Shown here: positions 16,640 to 25,742 of the stretch, in pieces
Layout: each line of letters begins with the position of its first letter
Position numbering within the stretch: the stretch's first letter is position 1
NCBI GenBank assembly: GCA_902801375.1
Contig: CADCIB010000005.1
Coordinates: 62,001-126,000, forward strand
Reading direction: 5' to 3'
Source: an uncultured Prevotellaceae bacterium
GTDB lineage: Bacteria; Bacteroidota; Bacteroidia; Bacteroidales; Bacteroidaceae
Length of the DNA stretch: 64,000 nt
Made by a program: the position numbers and the translations under genes
Notes under the pieces: model-generated
What the model saw: the letters and a program-made list of their open reading frames with translations, nothing else
What the model was told of the DNA's origin: nothing
Database searches by the model: none

Positions 16640-18013
16640 ATGTTTGAATTGAATTTTTCCACTGATTTCGCCCACATGTTGGTTCGCTTTCTGATATCTG
16701 TCGTAGTCAACTGGTTCATCATCGACCGCCTGTATTACGTGAGAAGCCGCAGGCGCGACTTCTATTTCACGTTCATGCTCATCTCCATCGCCATCTTCTT
16801 CCTCGTATTCTTCATGATCTTCGTGCTCGAGGACATGAAGGGCAAAACGGGCATCGGCATAGGCATAGGTCTCTTCGGCATCTTCTCCATCATGCGCTAC
16901 CGCACCGACACCATGCCGGTGCGAGAGATGACCTATCTCTTCGTGCTCATCTCCCTGTCGGTGGTCAACGCCCTCGGCTCCACATTGTCGCTGGTTGAAC
17001 TGATCGTCACAAACATCATCGTGATCTTTGCCTTCTGGATTTGTGAGAAGCGTCTGGGCATACAGCATATCAAACTGGTACAATACGACCGCATCGAGTT
17101 GGTGAAACCCGAACGAGAGGAGGAACTGAAGGCCGACCTGGAACAGCGGTTGGGCCTGAACATCAAAAAGATTGAAGTGGGGGGCATCGATTTCCTGCGC
17201 GACACGGCCATCCTGAAGGTCTATTACCTAAGTGAGTCTCAACGTACAAACGGAGCCGACGCCATTCTGAAAATGCCCAAACCCGCCCTGTTCACACTGC
17301 TGGCCATCTTCCTTTCGCTGCCCGCAATGGCACAGAGCGACACCGAAAGCGGACTTTGGGCGAGTGCTGAGGTGCAGAAAAAGCTCAACAAGCAATGGAG
17401 CCTTTCGGCCGAAGCCGAATACCGTCTGCGTGAGAACTTCGGCTCCACCGACCGATGGACACTCTCGGCCTCAGCGGCTTACAAGCCCGTGAAATGGCTG
17501 AAACTCGATGCCGGCTACAAGTTCTTGCGAGTGCTGAACGACGACGAGACCACGTGGAAGGACAATGGTGTGGACCCCAACAAGTGGACGCCCGCCTGGT
17601 GGTGCACCAAACACCGCCTGTTTGCCTCAGCAACGGTTTCCCTAAAGCCCGGGCGCATAGAGTTTTCGTTGCGTGAACGATGGCAATACACCTACCGTCC
17701 GGAAACCACTGTCGACCGCTACGACATCGACGATGACGAGTGGGAGACCAAGACGAAGGACGGAAAGGCGCAACATGTGCTACGCTCGCGACTGCAGGCC
17801 GAGTACGACATACCCAAATGCAAGGTCGACCCCTACGCCAGTGTCGAGTGCTACCATGCTAAAGGCGGACTGCAGAAGATTCGCTACACGGCAGGTGCTG
17901 ACTGGAAACTGACTAAGCAACACGTCCTCGGAGCCTTCTATCGCTATGTCGACAGCCACGACGACGACCCTGACCTCCACGTCGTCGGCCTTGGCTACAA
18001 GTATAAGTTCTAA
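16640..18013 (+). CDS. DUF4956 membrane protein fused in frame to a DUF2490-like outer-membrane protein
   Basis: 457 residues. Residues 1-~205 form a DUF4956 inner-membrane protein: four helices (FLISVVVNWFIIDRLYYV; FTFMLISIAIFFLVFFMIFV; two more) with SIMRYRTDTMPVREM and a cytosolic tail (IEVGGIDFLRDTAILKVYYL). At residue 212 a new start-like segment, MPKPALFTLLAIFLSLPAMA, is a textbook signal peptide. It is followed by a beta-rich barrel-like part (LWASAEVQKKLNKQWSLSAE ... VVGLGYKYKF) typical of DUF2490. These are normally two genes. An out-of-frame TGA (17269) lies just before the internal ATG (17273), so one indel could have fused them, or the second protein may start independently. Confidence 0.8.
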   Translation: MFELNFSTDFAHMLVRFLISVVVNWFIIDRLYYVRSRRRDFYFTFMLISIAIFFLVFFMIFVLEDMKGKTGIGIGIGLFGIFSIMRYRTDTMPVREMTYLFVLISLSVVNALGSTLSLVELIVTNIIVIFAFWICEKRLGIQHIKLVQYDRIELVKPEREEELKADLEQRLGLNIKKIEVGGIDFLRDTAILKVYYLSESQRTNGADAILKMPKPALFTLLAIFLSLPAMAQSDTESGLWASAEVQKKLNKQWSLSAEAEYRLRENFGSTDRWTLSASAAYKPVKWLKLDAGYKFLRVLNDDETTWKDNGVDPNKWTPAWWCTKHRLFASATVSLKPGRIEFSLRERWQYTYRPETTVDRYDIDDDEWETKTKDGKAQHVLRSRLQAEYDIPKCKVDPYASVECYHAKGGLQKIRYTAGADWKLTKQHVLGAFYRYVDSHDDDPDLHVVGLGYKYKF

Positions 18014-18024
18014 GAATACCAACC

Positions 18025-19023
18025 ATGGAAAAAATACTGATTACCGGCGCATCGGGCTTCATCGGCAGCTTCATTGTCGAAGAAGCCCTTCGCCGTGAGA
18101 TGGAAGTATGGGCAGCCGTCAGGAAAAGCAGCTCAAGAGAGTACCTTTCCGACCCGCGTATCCATTTCATCGAACTGAACCTCTCGTCGGAAGATGACCT
18201 CCGCCGACAGCTCGAAGGTCACGCCTTCGACTATGTGGTACATGCCGCTGGGGTGACGAAGTGCATCCACCGCGATGACTTCCGTCGCATCAACACTGAG
18301 GGCACAAAAAACCTCATCCGCGCGCTCAAGGCCATAGGCATGCCTTTGCGCAAGTTCATATACCTCAGTAGCCTGAGCATCTTCGGTCCCATCCACGAGG
18401 AAATGCCCTATCAGGAAATCTCCGAGCTCGACACTCCACAGCCTAACACGGCCTATGGCCGAAGCAAACTTGAGGCAGAGCTGTGGATAGAGCGCGAGGC
18501 GAAGGACTTTCCCTGCGTCATCCTTCGCCCCACAGGGGTCTATGGGCCGCGCGAGCGCGACTACTTCCTCATGGCCAAGAGCATTCGCGGACATGTGGAC
18601 TTCGCCGTAGGCTACAAGCCACAGGTCATCACCTTCGTCTATGTCCTTGATGTGGTGCAGGCGGTGTTTCTGGCCTTGGAGCGAGGAAAAGTCGGCCAGA
18701 AATACTTCCTCAGCGACGGCTATGAGTACAGTTCACGCACCTTCAGCGACCTCATCCTGCAAGAGCTGGGCGATCCCTTCTGCCTCCGCATCAAAGCACC
18801 GCTATGGGTCCTCCGCGTCGCCACTTTCTTTGGCGAATACTTCGGTCGGCTCACAGGGCGTATCACAGCCCTCAACAACGACAAATATCATATCCTCCGG
18901 CAGCGCAACTGGCGGTGCAACATCCAGCCGGCGCGCGATGAACTGGGCTACCAGCCCCAATGGCCGCTCTCTGTTGGCGTGCCCACCACCATCCAATGGT
19001 ATAAAGACCAACACTGGCTCTGA
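18025..19023 (+). CDS. NAD-dependent epimerase/dehydratase family protein
   Basis: 332-residue extended short-chain dehydrogenase. The N-terminal Rossmann motif is ILITGASGFIGSFIVE (GxxGxxG). VVHAAGVTKCIH follows, the active-site Ser region is YLSSLSIFGP, and the YxxxK pair is AYGRSKLEAE. RPTGVYGPRERDYF is the substrate-domain signature. It probably works on a nucleotide sugar or a similar alcohol; the substrate is not deducible. The gene starts 11 bp after the DUF4956 fusion gene, suggesting the same operon. Confidence 0.86.
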   Translation: MEKILITGASGFIGSFIVEEALRREMEVWAAVRKSSSREYLSDPRIHFIELNLSSEDDLRRQLEGHAFDYVVHAAGVTKCIHRDDFRRINTEGTKNLIRALKAIGMPLRKFIYLSSLSIFGPIHEEMPYQEISELDTPQPNTAYGRSKLEAELWIEREAKDFPCVILRPTGVYGPRERDYFLMAKSIRGHVDFAVGYKPQVITFVYVLDVVQAVFLALERGKVGQKYFLSDGYEYSSRTFSDLILQELGDPFCLRIKAPLWVLRVATFFGEYFGRLTGRITALNNDKYHILRQRNWRCNIQPARDELGYQPQWPLSVGVPTTIQWYKDQHWL

Positions 19024-19024
19024 A

Positions 19025-19085
19025 CGTGCTGTCTGATTACGTCACCCAGCCCCCCCCGACCGTGCTGCGTGATTCCGTCACACAG
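19025..19085 (+). repeat. Imperfect 25-bp direct repeat
   Basis: CGTGCTGTCTGATTACGTCA... (19025-19049) and CGTGCTGCGTGATTCCGTCA... (19061-19085) differ at 4 of 25 positions and flank a run of eight C residues. They occupy the gap before the PAP2 gene. Confidence 0.6.
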
Positions 19086-19107
19086 TCTCATCAAAAAAAC
19101 CACCCCC

Positions 19108-20076
19108 ATGAAGCAACTGTTTAAATTAGAAACCAAAATCTATAAAGGTCTGTTCGCCGCAGAATGGGCCATGTTGGCCTATTGGCTGCTCACCACCCTC
19201 ATCATCGTCGTCTGCTACACCAAGGTGCAAAACCCCGAGGCTATGCTCTGGGGGCGTGTGCGCATCCTCTTCACCACGGCAGCCCTCTATGCCGTCTACC
19301 GCATGCTGCCCTGCCGACTGACGCGCCTGGCGCGCATCGGCGTCCAGCTGGCCTTCCTCTCGTGGTGGTATCCCGACACCTACGAGCTCAACCGCATGCT
19401 GCCTAACCTTGACCATGTCTTTGCCACCTGGGAGCAACAGCTCTTCGGTTGTCAACCCGCACTCCTCTTCTCACAACTCACCGCCCACCTCCCTACCCTT
19501 GTCTCCAACATCTTCAGCGAACTGATGGACCTTGGCTATGCTTCCTACTATCCCATGATCGCCACGGTCATCATCTACTACTTTTTCTTTCGCTATAAAG
19601 AGTTCCAGCGGGCGGCATTCATCGTGCTTGCCGCTTTCTTCATTTTCTATGTCGTGTTCATCGTCGTACCCGTCACGGGGCCTACCTTCTACTATCAGGC
19701 CGTAGGCATCGACAACATTGCGCAGGGCATCTTCCCCAACCTTGGCAGCTATTTCAATCTCCATCAGGAGTGCATGCCCTCGCCAGGCTACACCGACGGC
19801 ATCTTCTACCACTTGGTGGAAAACGCGAAAGCCGCCGGCGAACGACCCACGGCAGCCTTCCCCTCGAGTCATGTCGGCATCAGCACCATCCTGATGTTCC
19901 TCGCTTGGCACACCCGGGAGCGACGCCTGTTCTTTGTCCTGCTGCCCTTCTTCGTCCTGCTCTGCTTCTCAACGGTCTATATTCAGGCCCACTATGCCAT
20001 TGATGCCCTCGCAGGACTCCTCAGTGGCACAATCATTTATTACGTCTTATTCTATCTCACGAGGAAAAGCATATAA
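19108..20076 (+). CDS. PAP2 superfamily membrane protein
   Basis: 322-residue polytopic membrane protein. The start is the ATG at 19108 (MKQLFKLETKIYKGLFAAEW). The PAP2 active-site motifs are RPTAAFPSSHVGIS (PSSH histidine) and YIQAHYAIDALAGLLSG (HxxxD). The long first half resembles the PAP2_3/AUR1-like group, whose members hydrolyse lipid phosphates or transfer inositol phosphate to sphingolipids. Bacteroidales do make sphingolipids, so a head-group or lipid phosphate role is plausible but not shown. It follows the epimerase on the same strand. Confidence 0.84.
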   Translation: MKQLFKLETKIYKGLFAAEWAMLAYWLLTTLIIVVCYTKVQNPEAMLWGRVRILFTTAALYAVYRMLPCRLTRLARIGVQLAFLSWWYPDTYELNRMLPNLDHVFATWEQQLFGCQPALLFSQLTAHLPTLVSNIFSELMDLGYASYYPMIATVIIYYFFFRYKEFQRAAFIVLAAFFIFYVVFIVVPVTGPTFYYQAVGIDNIAQGIFPNLGSYFNLHQECMPSPGYTDGIFYHLVENAKAAGERPTAAFPSSHVGISTILMFLAWHTRERRLFFVLLPFFVLLCFSTVYIQAHYAIDALAGLLSGTIIYYVLFYLTRKSI

Positions 20077-20169
20077 AAGAGTAATAACAAAGAAGTTGAC
20101 CCGAAAGGGTTCGCAGGTGTATGACCTCCCCTCACCCTCATGAAAGGTCAATTGCTATATCATTACCTA

Positions 20170-20209
20170 TAAAAAACAAGCCACAAATGTCTCAACACTT
20201 GCGGCTTGT
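20170..20209 (-). terminator. Terminator of the giant Omp28-like gene
   Basis: On the minus strand a 14-bp stem (ACAAGCCGCAAGTG pairing with CATTTGTGGCTTGT, with two G-U pairs) is followed by a T6 run (20171-20176 read on the minus strand). It also separates the convergent PAP2 gene. Confidence 0.8.
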
Positions 20210-20217
20210 GATTAACT

Positions 20218-20269
20218 GTCCTCCCCCTTGAGGGGGCTCAGTAGTAACTTGTCCTCCCCCTTGAGGGGG
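20218..20269. repeat. Two copies of a short palindromic repeat
   Basis: GTCCTCCCCCTTGAGGGGG occurs at 20218-20236 and again at 20251-20269. Each is a small palindrome (CCCCCTTGAGGGGG). A third degenerate piece (TTAGAGGGGGCTAA) follows. It is related in style to the repeat inside miaB and at 38391-38480. Confidence 0.75.
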
Positions 20270-20289
20270 AGTTAGAGGGGGCTAACTCC

Positions 20290-23200
20290 TTATTTGCGAA
20301 TGACTTTCATCGAACGGCTCTTGCCGTTGTTGTAGTTAATGCGCATGATGTTCACACCCTGCTGGGCTCGAGTCACCTTACGTCCACTGAGGTCGAAGTA
20401 CTCGATGCTGCGGATGTTGCGGATGTCATCATTCACGTTGCTGATACCCGTACTTTCACTCAAGGCAATCTTATTGGCATTGACAACCTCGCCCGTAGCT
20501 GTGTTCACGAGCAACGCCACCACCTTCAGCTTGTTGACGTCCTGAATGATGTTTTCGCCATCGGTGTTCAGTGCATTGGCCAGGTCGAAGGTATAGGTAT
20601 GCGTGATGCGCTCGTCGGCCTTGATGGTGGCAGGAATACTCTCTTCGATGCCTCCTATCTCAGAAACCATGACAGCCACATCGCTGAACTTCAAGCCTGA
20701 GATAACTGCATCGCCCTCGATGTATGGATCAAGTTCAGCGCACGACTCATCGTAATTGCCAGCATAGTAGTTGTTCTGCGCCCAGCCGCTGCCTTCTCCT
20801 GTCAGGCCATCCTCAACCAGGATGTACTCAAGGGCAAAGTCAGCGTCCTCGACATCATACGCGAAGGTGACGTTGGCCGTCACGTTCACTGCATCGTTGT
20901 CGGCATCATAGTCGGCGAGCAGGTCGATGCTGGCATGTCCGAACTCTTTGGCACGCTCTGTGAGGTCGTCGACAATACCCATCGGCTTCACTCCATAGTT
21001 AGTTCCCCAGAAGGGGTCGGTCTCTGCTATGCGGTCCATGGATGCACAGGGGAATCCTGGGAACCCACCCAAAACGAACTCATTCCAAGGATACTCTTCT
21101 GCGTCCACCACCTCCATCGGGTCGCCGTTGTGATAGCTCACGCAGACGAATTCGTCGGGATAGAGCTCAGCAAGTTTCTCCAAGCCTACGAAGCCGCGGA
21201 CACACCATCCACACCAAGTGCCGGTGTACTCCTCGAGCAGCGTGCGGTGCTGCGGAACGGTGTTCAACGCTACAATGGGGGTGAGCGACTCAGCACCCGC
21301 CTCTTCATTGTCCTGTCCGTTCACCTTTGTCACCTTTACACTCAGTTCGTAGTTGCCACGCTCGGCAATGGCAGGCAGCGAGATGGCTTGTGTCGTGGTC
21401 AGTCCATAGGCTCCCTGAATAGGCTCATCGAGATCGATGTGCTGTTGGGTGGTGGCACCGTTGAGTGTCAGCTCGACATCTACCGACTGAATGCCGTTGG
21501 CACCGTGATTGACGAAGGTCAGCTCCTGTTCGAAGGGTTCACCTACTAAGACGTAATGAGTATTGTTGTCCTCTGCATAGGCAGCGTTGCCTACCACCTC
21601 CTTACCCGACACACTCACCTTGATCATGGAGTTGAAACCCATCTCAGCGGCCATGGGGAGCCACTTCAGGAATCCGTTCGAGGTGTGCAGGAAGAGACCG
21701 TCGGTCTTGTTGCCCTGGCAGAGTACAACAGGATAGGCAGCATCATCGTCAAGCACCTCGTCGATGGTCACAGAGTAACCCACGTACACACCTTCAGCAG
21801 GAATCGTGTAAGGCTTAGGCAACTCGACCACGGTGAAGCCTTCCTCAGTAGGCGTCACGTCGATGCTCACCAGGTCGGGCACGTTCTGTCCGTTCTCCAC
21901 GCGCAGCTGCGACGAGAGCCACACCTTCACGTTCTTCAGATTGTCCAGTCCCTGCAGCGGAATCTGTATATTGTCGATGTGTGTACCTACGAGAGCTGAC
22001 TCGTTCAGGCGGATAGCCACGTCGTAGGTCTGCGGCTTGGCTTCGCCCCATACCTTGACATCCTCCTTGCCGGTGTAGTAGCTGAAGTCGATGCTCTCGC
22101 CCACATTGTCGGCTGCCACCTCAGGATATTCGGGCGTAGCGGCCTCTGGCTGCACTTCGCTGCCAAGGTCGTACACTTCCTGCCAAGCTATCTCGGAGCG
22201 GCGCTCTTCACCTGCTCCGCGGTAGATGGTCTGAATGCCGAAGGCCTCAGGACCGATCACGTAGTAGTAGACATACATGTTGATGCCAGAGCTGGCAATG
22301 TCGTAGCTGGACATGTCGCTGTAGCCGAAGGGAATCTCCGTCATGTCCTCATCGATATAAAGATAGTCATTGGTAGAGAAATTGATAGGAATCTCCTCAC
22401 CGTTGACACGGGCATAGAAGGCATACGAAATCTTTTCGGGCAGGATGTAGTTGCCGTCCACGTCGGAGGTCACCATGTCGAAGTTGAAGTAACCCCAACC
22501 CCAACCTGAACTGTAGTAGTCATAGCCGCCCTCGTAGAGCTCAACCCATTCGGGAGCTGCCGGTGTGGCAGCCACCTCGGTGAAGGGCTTGATGCGGGCC
22601 TTGTCGTATGTTTGTGCTACGAAAGGTTCCTCTGTTCCGGCGTTGACGAAGAAGAGCGAGCTGTTGGAGAGCGTCTTGGTAGCGGCATCGTAGTCGAAGA
22701 CGATGTCCTCGCCGGTGAGCGTATAGTCTTCGTAGGTCTCATCCCAATCGGGGTCGTAGACCTCTTCCACGCCGCCGCCCATGAGATACTGGTGGTAGCC
22801 CAGCACCTTGTCGCCGCCGATGTACTGTCCGTTGGGGAATGTCACCTTGTCGCCGTTGATGGTACCCTTGATCCATGCATCGGGCATGTTGGGATAGAAG
22901 CCCTGCACGTAGACATCGTTGCCGTCGAAGCCCACCTGTGCCAGGCAGCCTGCAAAGCCTTCAGCCGTAACGGCATACTCCTCGGTCTTGAGGTCGGCGG
23001 GAACGCTGACGGGCTTGTCGTTCATCACCTCGAACGACATGTTCCAGTCGCCGCAGCCGATCCACGACTCATTGTCGCCCCAGATGAGTCCGACAATGAC
23101 GTTGCCGTCGGCAAGAACACTTCCTGCGGGAGTGGTAATGGCGCGTGTGGCGGCATCATAGTTAAGCGTGAACGATGTCAGCTCGGGTGTGTTGACGAAA

Positions 23201-23775
23201 CTCTGGGTGGCCTCGTCGTATGTCATCATGGCAGCATACAGCTCATATCCGTTATAGTCGGCCACCTTTGAGGGCATCTCGAAGGTGATGGTAGAGCCTT
23301 CCAGCTTACCCTCTATCCAGGCAGAGTACTTCAGCGGAGCCTGCGAGATAATGTTGCGGATGTACACTTTGTTGTCGGCGCCGAACACCACATCGCCTAA
23401 GCCACCAGCCAGTGTGGTGTACATGGGTCCGAACATGGTGTAGGCGTAAGCATCGCCGCTGCGGACGTAAGATACATACTCACCGGCGGGCTGCTCGGAG
23501 ATGAACTTGCCACCGGTTATCTCCTTGTTAACCATCTTCCGCTGCCAGGGGGCTTTGGGGATGCTGTTTTGACTGCGGCTTGCCAGCATATTGCGCAGCG
23601 GCGGTGTTGCACGGTGTTGCCGTTGCATGTCAGCCATTCTGGGCTGCGCCTTCATCTCCTTGACGACGCCTTTCGTCGTGCCAGGCAGTTGAACTACTCT
23701 CTTCTGGCCTGTCTGTGCCAGACCGGTGGTAGCCATCATCATGGCGGCCATCAGGAAAAAGGTAATCTTCTTCAT
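20290..23775 (-). CDS. Giant Omp28-like secreted protein with thioredoxin-type CxxC
   Basis: 1161-residue exported protein with signal MKKITFFLMAAMMMATTGLA. About 750 residues of aromatic- and acid-rich beta domains come first (for example WEMPSKVADYNGYEL-like strands and DWDETYEDYTLTGEDIVFDY). Then come a CARDB-like region and an Omp28-type domain starting TLLEEYTGTWCGWCVRGFV (WCGWC is a thioredoxin active-site pattern), followed by GGFPGFPCASMDR. It ends with the sorting-like tail EYFDLSGRKVTRAQQGVNIM plus a basic end. It is a paralogue of the protein at 8244, sharing the CxxC domain and tail, but nearly twice as long. A TAATTTTG promoter lies about 120 bp upstream. Confidence 0.83.
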   Translation of the reverse strand: MKKITFFLMAAMMMATTGLAQTGQKRVVQLPGTTKGVVKEMKAQPRMADMQRQHRATPPLRNMLASRSQNSIPKAPWQRKMVNKEITGGKFISEQPAGEYVSYVRSGDAYAYTMFGPMYTTLAGGLGDVVFGADNKVYIRNIISQAPLKYSAWIEGKLEGSTITFEMPSKVADYNGYELYAAMMTYDEATQSFVNTPELTSFTLNYDAATRAITTPAGSVLADGNVIVGLIWGDNESWIGCGDWNMSFEVMNDKPVSVPADLKTEEYAVTAEGFAGCLAQVGFDGNDVYVQGFYPNMPDAWIKGTINGDKVTFPNGQYIGGDKVLGYHQYLMGGGVEEVYDPDWDETYEDYTLTGEDIVFDYDAATKTLSNSSLFFVNAGTEEPFVAQTYDKARIKPFTEVAATPAAPEWVELYEGGYDYYSSGWGWGYFNFDMVTSDVDGNYILPEKISYAFYARVNGEEIPINFSTNDYLYIDEDMTEIPFGYSDMSSYDIASSGINMYVYYYVIGPEAFGIQTIYRGAGEERRSEIAWQEVYDLGSEVQPEAATPEYPEVAADNVGESIDFSYYTGKEDVKVWGEAKPQTYDVAIRLNESALVGTHIDNIQIPLQGLDNLKNVKVWLSSQLRVENGQNVPDLVSIDVTPTEEGFTVVELPKPYTIPAEGVYVGYSVTIDEVLDDDAAYPVVLCQGNKTDGLFLHTSNGFLKWLPMAAEMGFNSMIKVSVSGKEVVGNAAYAEDNNTHYVLVGEPFEQELTFVNHGANGIQSVDVELTLNGATTQQHIDLDEPIQGAYGLTTTQAISLPAIAERGNYELSVKVTKVNGQDNEEAGAESLTPIVALNTVPQHRTLLEEYTGTWCGWCVRGFVGLEKLAELYPDEFVCVSYHNGDPMEVVDAEEYPWNEFVLGGFPGFPCASMDRIAETDPFWGTNYGVKPMGIVDDLTERAKEFGHASIDLLADYDADNDAVNVTANVTFAYDVEDADFALEYILVEDGLTGEGSGWAQNNYYAGNYDESCAELDPYIEGDAVISGLKFSDVAVMVSEIGGIEESIPATIKADERITHTYTFDLANALNTDGENIIQDVNKLKVVALLVNTATGEVVNANKIALSESTGISNVNDDIRNIRSIEYFDLSGRKVTRAQQGVNIMRINYNNGKSRSMKVIRK

Positions 23776-23897
23776 ATTACTTTAGGTTTAGTGAAAAAAT
23801 ACAACGGCGGGTAAAAATCCCCCCACCGATGCGTTCATATGATTTGTTTGTTACAATAAGTAGAATCGAACAGAGTTTCCATCCGCAATAGACATGG

Positions 23898-23905
23898 CAA
23901 AATTA
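23898..23905 (-). promoter_or_regulatory. -7 box of the giant Omp28-like gene
   Basis: TAATTTTG on the minus strand, with TTG 20 bp further upstream (23926-23928). The remaining 23776-24052 gap also holds the terminator of the next upstream gene. Confidence 0.6.
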
Positions 23906-23948
23906 CGCTTTTTCTTTCAAACGAACAAGATAATTACACATTTTTAAC

Positions 23949-23990
23949 AAAAAAAAATGCGAAATGAGAAGTGGCAGAGGCCACTTTCGC
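23949..23990 (-). terminator. Terminator of the C10-propeptide-like gene
   Basis: On the minus strand the stem AAGTGGC/GCCACTT with a 4-nt loop (23969-23986), extendable by GCGAA/TTCGC, is followed about 12 nt later by a T9 run (23949-23957). Confidence 0.7.
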
Positions 23991-24052
23991 TGATAGCCCC
24001 CTGCGTGTTTTCTGACTTGGAAAACAAACTGAGACATGACTTGACGGAAGGT

Positions 24053-25027
24053 CTAACGCCTGACAACCTTGCGGGCTTTCCCATTGCCGTCCACCTCGAC
24101 CACGATGCCGCGATAGCCGCTGCCCACAGCCCTGCCGTCGGTCGCATAGCGCGCCTTCACCTGTGGCTGATTCCAAATTGACCAATCCAAGTTCTTGTCA
24201 TACTTTTTAAAATAGAGGGTGTTGTCCTGAAAACGGTCGAAAGTCATGATCTCATCCAATTGCGCCAGCGCGTCGGTGTCCAACACCATATCGAAGGGGC
24301 TGCCAAGAAGCATCCATTCGCCGTCGTTGAAATGCAGCTGATAATCAATCCTCGATCCTCTGATCTTGTTTGTAACCGGATAGCCGTCTTCGATATGGAA
24401 TTCCTCTTCGTTGAGATATGTATTATTGATGACGAAACAATCCTCCAAACCAACAGGAATGGGTTGGTCACCACCGATGAGATAAACCGTATTAGGGTTT
24501 TGGTTGGGCGTGACTGACATCACCCGACCCGTCTGAATTGCATTCTGGAAAGAAACAAAGAGCGCATTATCTGGGATTGTCCAATTGTCAACGACTCGTT
24601 GTTTTTGCTCGCTTATCACATTGTCTTGATAGGTTTGAACAACGACAAAGGGAGCGACAAGATAATCTGGCGACCGATAAACAATGAACGTGTCGTTAAA
24701 ATAGTCTAAGTGGCCGCTGTCGGAAAAGCCGATGATGGCCGCCTGCGTGTCGTCGGCCGAGACGATGGCATACCCACCGCCTACCTTATTATATATATAG
24801 TAGCCTGCCGAAGTGGCATCCGTCGGCTTTTCCAAAGCCAACGAAAGCTGAACGGGGGCTGCCCTGCGCGCCATTCGCTTGTGGAAGAACTTGGCAGCGC
24901 GTTGCTCCGCCTGCTTTCTTGTGATGGGCGCAGCGTCTGACGGTTGCGCCAGGGAAAGGAAGGCTGCTGCCAACAAGAGCGTTGTGACTACATGCCTTGT
25001 GCCGTGTAAAATAGTTTTTCTCATCAT
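24053..25027 (-). CDS. Secreted C10-peptidase propeptide (Spi)-like protein without protease domain
   Basis: 324 residues. The start is the ATG pair at 25027/25024; an upstream in-frame start would place charged residues before the signal peptide. The signal peptide TLLLAAAFLSLAQPSDAA is followed by ITRKQAEQRAAKFF and YIYNKVGGGYAIVSADDTQA, the pattern of the streptopain/interpain propeptide (Spi domain). The usual catalytic C10 domain with its Cys and His boxes does not follow. Instead there are about 200 residues of unrecognised beta-rich sequence, ending in a basic GIVVEVDGNGKARKVVRR tail. It could be a free-standing inhibitor or a decayed derivative of a C10 peptidase. Confidence 0.72.
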   Translation of the reverse strand: MMRKTILHGTRHVVTTLLLAAAFLSLAQPSDAAPITRKQAEQRAAKFFHKRMARRAAPVQLSLALEKPTDATSAGYYIYNKVGGGYAIVSADDTQAAIIGFSDSGHLDYFNDTFIVYRSPDYLVAPFVVVQTYQDNVISEQKQRVVDNWTIPDNALFVSFQNAIQTGRVMSVTPNQNPNTVYLIGGDQPIPVGLEDCFVINNTYLNEEEFHIEDGYPVTNKIRGSRIDYQLHFNDGEWMLLGSPFDMVLDTDALAQLDEIMTFDRFQDNTLYFKKYDKNLDWSIWNQPQVKARYATDGRAVGSGYRGIVVEVDGNGKARKVVRR

Positions 25028-25114
25028 TTGATTAAATATTCCAAAAATTGATATCCGAGCGGTTGGCGGGCTGGGATGCCTGCCCAAGTAATTTCTTGCA
25101 CGCAGGCGAAAGAA

Positions 25115-25663
25115 TTAACAACCATTATACATCATTCTGCGGGCGAACTCCCAAATGACGATGCCTGCGGTGACGGCCACATTCATGGAATGTTTGGTGC
25201 CGAACTGCTTGATTTCGAGGCATCCGTCGCAGGCATCGACCACCTCCTGATGCACGCCCTTCACCTCATTGCCCAGGACAATGGCGTATGCTTTTGAGGG
25301 GTGAGAAGTGAGAGGTGAGAACTCATGCAGCTTCGTGCTTCCCTCCGCCTGCTCCACCGCATAGACGAAATAACCGCGAGATTGCAGGTCACGGACGGCT
25401 TCAAGGGCCGACGGGCAATGACGCCAGTTGACGCTGTCCTCAGCGCCGAGCGCAGTCTTGTGAATTTCCGGATGAGGCGGTCGGCCCGTGATGCCACACA
25501 GAACGACCTCCTCCACGCGGAAAGCGTCGCTGGTGCGCAGTACGCTGCCCACGTTGTACATGCTCCGCACATCGTCGAGGACGACGACAAGCGGCAGTTT
25601 TTCAGCCTCGCGGAACTCGTCCACGCTAAGGCGGTTCATCTCGATGGTCTTCAGTTTGCGCAT
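25115..25663 (-). CDS. TrmH/SpoU family RNA 2'-O-methyltransferase
   Basis: 182-residue SPOUT enzyme that methylates ribose in tRNA or rRNA using S-adenosylmethionine. Motif 1 is LDDVRSMYNVGSVLRTSDAF, motif 2 is AIVLGNEVKGV, and motif 3 is IKQFGTKHSMNVAVTAGIVI, which forms the trefoil knot. No extra N-terminal RNA-binding domain is present. The nine residues SPLTSHPSK between LHEF and AYAIVLGNE are encoded by a TTCTCACCTCTCACTTCTC-type mini-repeat and do not belong to the family pattern. Confidence 0.9.
   Translation of the reverse strand: MRKLKTIEMNRLSVDEFREAEKLPLVVVLDDVRSMYNVGSVLRTSDAFRVEEVVLCGITGRPPHPEIHKTALGAEDSVNWRHCPSALEAVRDLQSRGYFVYAVEQAEGSTKLHEFSPLTSHPSKAYAIVLGNEVKGVHQEVVDACDGCLEIKQFGTKHSMNVAVTAGIVIWEFARRMMYNGC
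25294..25322 (-). repeat. In-frame mini-repeat in the TrmH-family gene
   Basis: On the coding strand the DNA reads GTTCTCACCTCTCACTTCTC then ACCCCTCAAAAG. It supplies the residues SPLTSHPSK just before the conserved SPOUT motif 2. Confidence 0.6.
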
Positions 25664-25742
25664 ATTCCCTATTGTTTCGCGATGTCGTTCCTATTCTTTG
25701 GCAGTGTCGTTTGACGCAAATGCCAACCCTACATTATTAATG

